Part shown: piece by piece, positions 58,152-64,000 of the stretch
Layout: each line of letters opens with the position of its first letter
Numbering within the stretch: position 1 is the stretch's first letter
Assembly (NCBI GenBank): GCA_036571765.1
Contig: BROE01000019.1
Location: 3,785,290 to 3,849,289 of the forward strand
From: Plecoglossus altivelis
Lineage: Eukaryota > Chordata > Actinopteri > Osmeriformes > Plecoglossidae
Direction: 5' to 3'
DNA: 64,000 nucleotides
The notes under the pieces: model-generated
What the model saw: the letters and a program-made list of their open reading frames with translations, nothing else
The model's database searches: none
Told to the model about the DNA's origin: nothing
Position numbers and translations under genes: made by a program

Positions 58152-61100
58152 GGTGGTGCGGTCCGCTGCTCCCACGGTCCACACCGGGACGGACTAATCC
58201 AACAACCAAGACCCCAGAGGGGGGTGGGAGGGAGAAAGGGAGAGGGGTAGAGGGGGGGGGGAGTCAGGAACACTGTCCGCCGTCCTGCACAGTGCTATCC
58301 TGCACGGATCCACCGGCAAGAACAGCAGACGCAAGGAATGAAGAAAAAGCAACTCTTGTTCCCTTCTTTTCTTCTTTTCTTCTCCCCAGCCTGTCTTGTG
58401 GCTGTGTAGAGGCAGGCTGTGTGTGTGTGTAGCTGTCCCACTGCCCGGTGCGTGTGTGTGTGTGTGTGCTGCCGAGGTCCTGCAGGCTGGTGACAGTGAC
58501 ACACTGGCAGACAGGCAGCACCGTGTGGGCTTCATTAGCCCAGTGACGGCTGGAAGCAGCTCAGAGGAGGCGTGGCTTGCCCAGCCGTCGACACACAGAC
58601 ACACACACACACGCGCACTCAGAAACACACCCCGCCACTCCTCCCCCCGCTCCTCCTCCTCTCAGCGGCTGTTGACTCTCCCTGAGTTGGTTCACTCTCA
58701 CTGCTGACATTGGAGCGGAGACGACTGCTGCTTTTAGCAGGGGGTAAATCTCCATGGTACAGCGGTACAGTAGAGGGAGAGGAGAGGGGAGAGAAAGGAA
58801 GGCTGGGGGGAGGTTATGAAGGCAGGAAAGAGGAGGAGGAAAGAGTCTATTTGTCTTCTTGGCGGAGCCTGACAGGCGAGCTCTTTTCTTCCTTTGCATG
58901 TGAACTCTTCTGACCTCGTCTGTCCAGCAGAGGCAAGGCTGGACGATTGGCGAGAGCTCTGGCAAACCATTCTGCAGGCTTCCAAACACACACATACACA
59001 CACACACACCCCAACCCGTGTTTTCATAGCAGGGGTCTCTATAATGAGGAGGGGGCGTTGTGGTGCGTGTGTTTGTGTGTGAGGAGTGGAGGCCCCCCCA
59101 GGCTGGTTCTGCCAGTCTCCCTGCAGCGTGCTCAGCAGGGGGGAGGCAGTGTGAAGAGGGGAGAGGGGCTCTGAGAGAGGGAGGGAAAAGGAGGAGTTAG
59201 AGGAAGGGTGTGTGTGTGTGGGGGGGGAGTCAGGGAAGGAGAAGGGAGAGGAGAGGACAGGCAGGTTTTTTTTCCACCCTCCCTCATTTACAATGTATGT
59301 GTGTGCGTGAAATATTCATGATCATAAAAGCTACAGAGGGAAAAGTAAGGTTGCGGCTGAACTTCATGTGTCATCTTTGGTTGGTTTGGTTTTCAGTGAG
59401 CAGTGCGATCAGAGAACGTTGCTCTTTTTGTATCAGCCTTCCTCACCCACAGTTTTTCTATAAATGTGTGAGTGCAGTTATTTGTGTGTGTGTGCAGTTG
59501 TGTGTGTGTGTGTAATGGTTACCCCTCTCTCTCCTCCAAACAGCATTATTACTGATCCACAAGCTTCAGCTGTACGAAGCTGTGTGGAGCTTTAAGATAT
59601 AGCTCATAAAAGTTGTGTGAGATGGTAAATCAACCAATAAGCACTTTTGCCTTCTTCCTCTTCTCTCATTGCTTCCATCCTCCATGTCTTCCTCTAAGCC
59701 CTCTCTCCTCTTCCATCTCCATCTTCTCCTCCTCCCCCTCCTCTCCTCCTCCTCTCCAGTGCCCTGGCAGTTCCTCGTGTTCTGCACTGATCCTGTCTTC
59801 TGTTGGTGCGCATGCCTGCAGAACCACCCTCAGTAAACAAACCCAGCTCTAATCCAGCTAAGAATGTTCTCCTCACCACAGGGAGCCCATCTCTGGGGCC
59901 TCTCAGAAGGTCGAGCTGGAGTGGGGGGGGGTCCTTGGCGTCTCAGAAGGTCTTATAGCTGGGATGGACGCGCTGTTTGTTTCTGGGTGGTTTTTCGAAT
60001 GTCTGGACTCCCACCCAGGTCTATGTGCAGAGTGGAAGAGAAGGGGCGTGTCCTGCTTGTCCTGCGTGTGCGCGTCTGTTTGTGTTCCCGTCAGTGTGTG
60101 CGTCTGTCATGGTAGAATGCTTAAAGAGGCTGAGGAGCCCCAGAGGGGCCGAGGTGTGTCTGATTCATTCATGCGAGAGGGATGAGAGGGGCCCTGCAAG
60201 GACACAAAGACCAGGGCCCCCAAGGGCCACATGTTCCCCTAACCCCCCCACCCCCTGCCCCCTACCCCCAGACATCTCCGCTTGCTGTCTGAGCACATCC
60301 ACATCTGACCGCAACCAGAACCCACTGTGGATGCAAAAGCCTCCGCTCCCTCCGTCTCTACTCATCCTCCTCTCCTTATTCTCTCCTTGATCCCCCATCC
60401 CTCACCGTGACAGCCCACACACACACACACACACATACACACACGTGTGCGTCATTCATCATTGCACGCCGGCATCTGGACGAGCTCCCCGCCAGAAAGC
60501 AGGCGGCCTCCTTGGATTACCCAGCCGGCACGGGCCGTGGTGGAAGGATGCGGGAGATGGATGCAGGAGGAGAGGAGAACCTGACGCCCCATCTGGTGGA
60601 GCAGCAGCAGCCCATGTGGAGGACCACCTGAGGGCAGCTCTGCTCCATCAGTCACCAGCACTCTGTCTGAGGCCCCCCTGCAGCCCACACCGCTGGGGGG
60701 TTAAGTACGGAGGAATTTGAACCCCCTCCCCCCTCAAACATGACACAGCGGAAGAAAGAAAGCTCTATTTCAAAACCCGAGCAGCACAAATGGACAGTTT
60801 GAGTGAGACAGAGTGAGTGGGAGAAAGCGAGTGAAAGGGAGGGGGGAGGGAGGGGGAGAGAGAGAGAGGAAGAGAGAGAGGTCTGCTGTTGAGAAACTGC
60901 TCACAGTCAGCATCAACTTCCAGTCCTTGTTTACCACCAGTGAAATATCTCTCAGATGGGTCTTAATGAGAGGGAGATGGGTGCTGACGTCTGGCCAGGG
61001 TGACGTGTTGGAAGTTCCCCTGAACCCTGCCTGGTGCTGATGCCTCAGGCTACCTCCCCTCCCTCCCAGGACCAGGACCGGGACCATTCAGGCCTGCCTG

Positions 61101-61717
61101 CCTGCCAGACTGGAGGGTAGCAAGCCCTCACCAGTCACCCCCCCTGTCACCTCAACACAGCCATGGGCGCTAGCAGTCTAACAATGGGTAGGAAATCAAC
61201 AGGCTTTACAGATGGATCCTTCAAGGTCATTGCAACACAACGTCGTGCGACAGCCGGAATGAAAAGGACTGTGACATCCCACAGTGTGTTTGCGTGCCTA
61301 GGTTTAAAGAGAGGCCAGATACTAAATCTAACCAGGTACATAATAAGTACTGTGTGGTATGGAGCTATGCCCAGCACACATCCCTGCGCATGGTCAGGGC
61401 AGGCCAGGGGGTTATTTATAGACAGGCTCTGTCCTCTCTGTCTGTACTCCACTGGGGATTTTCTCCAGCAAAAGTTCCATTTAAATATTGATGGAGCCCT
61501 TAAATAAGTCATTGGTGTGTTAACCCCTTGTCTGGCAGACTGGCTTGGCGGGGTAGCATGGTTTACCACTCACGACTCGGTGGATACCAAAGGGACTCCA
61601 TTACCCAGACACACCGGGGGTCATAGGTATTGCAGCCCCTCAGGTTGGACCCTTTTGGGGTCTGACTGTGGAGATTGATGCCGCAGGGCGGCGTGTGAGT
61701 CAGGACAGTCTGGCTCT

Positions 61718-61890
61718 GGCGCTCTCTCTCTCTTTTTTTCTCTCGCTCCCTACCTCGCTCTCTCTCTCTTTTTCTCTCTCTCTCTCTCCCTACCTCGCTC
61801 TCTCTCTTTTTCTCTCTCTCTCCCTACCTCTCTCGCTCTTTTTCTATTCCCTTCTCTCTCTCTCTATCCCCCTGCCTCTATCTCCCTCTC
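61718..61890. repeat. CT-rich tract with CTCCCTACCTCG repeats
   Basis: (CT)n broken by three copies of a TTTTTCTCTC...CCCTACCTC block. Confidence 0.92.
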
Positions 61891-62790
61891 TGCAGCAGTA
61901 ATCAATGTAAGTGCTGGGAGGGACCAGGGGAAGGGAATGGGGTCTGGCTGTGGGACAGGCCAGCTGTAGGGATGCTGGGGGTGGAGGAGGGAGGCCCCCG
62001 TCTCTGGGGGTCACGCGCCACTCTGGACAAAAAGACACTCACTTCACTAGAGAAGCAAGCGAGTTCATGTGTCATCCCCAAGGACGTGACAGCTTGTCAT
62101 CCGTGAACACACAGACTGGAGGTACAGACTGATCTCTTTGGAACATGGAATCTATAAGGGCACTCGATAGTTCTTCCAAATGGAGGGACACGCTCATTAA
62201 AATCAACTTCAAATGAGAATGAAATCTGTATTCACAAGAATGAAGAAAATGCTGCTAGATATGAGATGTTAATGTTTGACTGCAGGTCTCCGTGCCTGTG
62301 AGTCTTGTTAGCCCTGTGTCAGACAGACGTCTCTTCAAGTGACAATAAGCTGAATGGAGTGTTAGCAAAGCAAACTTGACGAATCTGACAGGCAACATAA
62401 TGACTTAATGAGGCACACCTTTCCACGAAGCCAAGTTATGTAATCCCTTCTGACAAAAGCTATACCAGCCCCGTCAGAGCGGTAGGGAACACGTTGACAA
62501 AACCCCCTCGGAGCTGTGCTTATCTCCTCCGCGGCCCCGCTACGTATGCTATGATGGGACAATCTCTCATCTTGACAGGCAGCAGTGTATAGAGCATTAA
62601 GAGTGTGAGAGTTTTCTTTGGTCAGCTTTCCCTCTGAAGTGTTGAAGATAGCCCTCCTCTTTTCCATTGCCTGGACATCCCTGATTCTGAATATCACATC
62701 CCAACATCCCCATGGTAAAATACCACAGAGGGCCCAGGGTCACCAGGTAAATCTGTATTGAGATATGTGGCCTCCTTGGAGGGCTATCTC

Positions 62791-63118
62791 NCTCCCCAGC
62801 TCCTCTCCCCAGCTCCGCTCCCCCAGCTCCTCTCCCCAGTTCCGCTCCCCAGCTCCTCTCCCCAGCTCCTCTCCCCAGCTCCGCTCCCCAGCTCCTCTCC
62901 CCAGTTCCGCTCCCCAGCTCCTCTCCCCAGCTCCGCTCCCCTGTTCCGCTCCCCCAGCTCTTCTCCCTAGTTCCGCTCCCGAGGAGCTCCTCTCCCCAGC
63001 TCTGCTCCCTCAGCTCTGCTCCCCCAGTTCCACTCCCAAGTTCCGCTCCTCAGCTCCGCTCCCCAGCTCCTCTCCCAAGTTCTGCTCCCTCAATTCCGCT
63101 GTCCAGTTCCGCTCCCCA
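62791..63118. repeat. 12-13 bp minisatellite (CTCCCCAGCTCC/GTTCCG)
   Basis: About 25 copies of CTCCCCAGCTCC and CTCCCCAGTTCCG variants, starting right at a single N (62791). The N suggests that the array length is not fully resolved. Confidence 0.93.
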
Positions 63119-63277
63119 GCACGCACGGCTGACTAGCACTCCTGTGCCACGTGGCTGAGCGGAGGGCGGGGCTGGTGTCGTTACTGCTCCAAGAGGACCA
63201 GTCTGGCCAGTCCAGTTCACTGATAACTCCACTTGCCTCCGGCTTGGGTGCGTACATGTGTGTGACAGTGAGTGTAC

Positions 63278-63278
<1 letters not shown>

Positions 63279-63318
<40 letters not shown>
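63279..63318. repeat. GA microsatellite
   Basis: (GA)n, about 19 units, followed by (GT)n. Confidence 0.95.
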
Positions 63319-63320
<2 letters not shown>

Positions 63321-64000
63321 TGTGTGTCTGTGCTCCTAAGAGGCCCTTGCTGAGTCACCGAGCAGATCCTGTCAAGCAGTATTAGGAGAGAGGTTTCTAC
63401 ACAGCCTATCACGGTAGGATGCAGTAGAAAAGTCATCTCCTAACTTCCTTATTGAGTCGAGGTCTGAGAAAACCAGATGCAACGCTGTTTCCTCTCCTAG
63501 GTAGCCTCATAAACGATCCAGTTTGGATCCCAGAGGTTCCAAAGAAACATTCCATCTGTCTCTGTCTAATGATTCTGCTTGTGCAATGGTAAGCAACCTG
63601 TATTCTTATATATTTTTCATATTTTCTTGATGGTACACAAACATGAACATGGTATACAACATGAAACACACAGCCATCTTATTAACCCTTTCGATTGTGC
63701 ATCTGTGCCAAGGGAAAAGATGGTGCCTGTTATGCCAAAACATAAGAACAGCCATACTTGGTGCCAACCACCAGATACACACCCAGGTTTGGCAACCAAG
63801 TTGTTATCTAGCACTTAACACATGCCGGCCTTGTTGGCTAGTGGTGGAATAGTCAGGACCCAGCCTCCTTCTGGAGTAATGGAACCATCATGCATGACAA
63901 GTTGGCAAGAATCTCGTTTTTGTCCTGAGTGAAGTACTTGAAAACTCTTTCACGCACACCCCCCGCCCAGCCCACCATACCCCTACCCCCCCACCCCCAC

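Larger units (their letters stand above)
58152..64000. other. Region upstream of specc1 exon 1
   Basis: No exon recognised on either strand. It should contain the promoter for the exon 1 described here, or intron of longer specc1 transcripts. Contains GT tracts (58410-58470), CT tracts (61720-61890), a C-rich minisatellite (62791-63118) and GA at 63279-63318. Confidence 0.5.

Noticed and set aside
61147..61569. 140-codon minus-strand frame upstream of specc1
   Set aside because: No similarity to the cytospin N-terminus or any known family, and no supporting splice phases.

Overview
The window is vertebrate nuclear DNA, most likely from a teleost fish. It has widely spaced split genes with GT-AG introns, vertebrate orthologues recognisable exon by exon, a nuclear tRNA gene, a tRNA-derived SINE-like element, and very abundant CA/GA microsatellites and minisatellites. 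I cannot name the species. Two single N characters (16067 and 62791) lie next to low-complexity DNA and mark assembly gaps. Orthology calls come from remembered human protein sequences, not from a search.

Layout from left to right: (1) the first coding exon of zcchc10 (minus strand, 495-535); the rest of that gene lies off the left edge. (2) A rearranged 3 kb zone (518-3449) with a ~905 bp direct tandem duplication that includes the zcchc10 start codon, AT-rich palindromic DNA, and one arm (2443-2936) of a ~490 bp inverted duplication. (3) zswim7 (plus strand, 3450-11012, five coding exons, 139 aa), a SWIM zinc-finger protein of the homologous-recombination (Shu-type) complex. Its exon 3 lies in the other arm of the inverted duplication (4420-4910). 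Intron 4 holds a SINE-like element and an antisense tRNA-Leu(AAG). (4) adora2b (minus strand, 13790-18509, two coding exons, 353 aa), an adenosine A2B-type GPCR. (5) specc1 / cytospin-B (minus strand, 20710-58151, 13 coding exons reconstructed here, 959 aa), a coiled-coil plus calponin-homology cytoskeletal adaptor that fills most of the window. Its introns are full of satellites. (6) 58152-64000, upstream of the first specc1 exon I can support: low-complexity and satellite DNA with no recognisable exon.

Every exon junction reported keeps the reading frame and has a GT donor and an AG acceptor, which is the main support for the models. The genes are functionally unrelated. zcchc10 and zswim7 are divergent, zswim7 and adora2b are convergent, and adora2b and specc1 are in tandem. 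The specc1-adora2b linkage parallels SPECC1L-ADORA2A on human 22q11, which fits a block duplicated in early vertebrate genome duplications. I found no undescribed gene system. The most unusual structure is the zcchc10/zswim7 inter-gene zone, where a tandem and an inverted duplication have copied a start codon and a complete exon with its splice sites.
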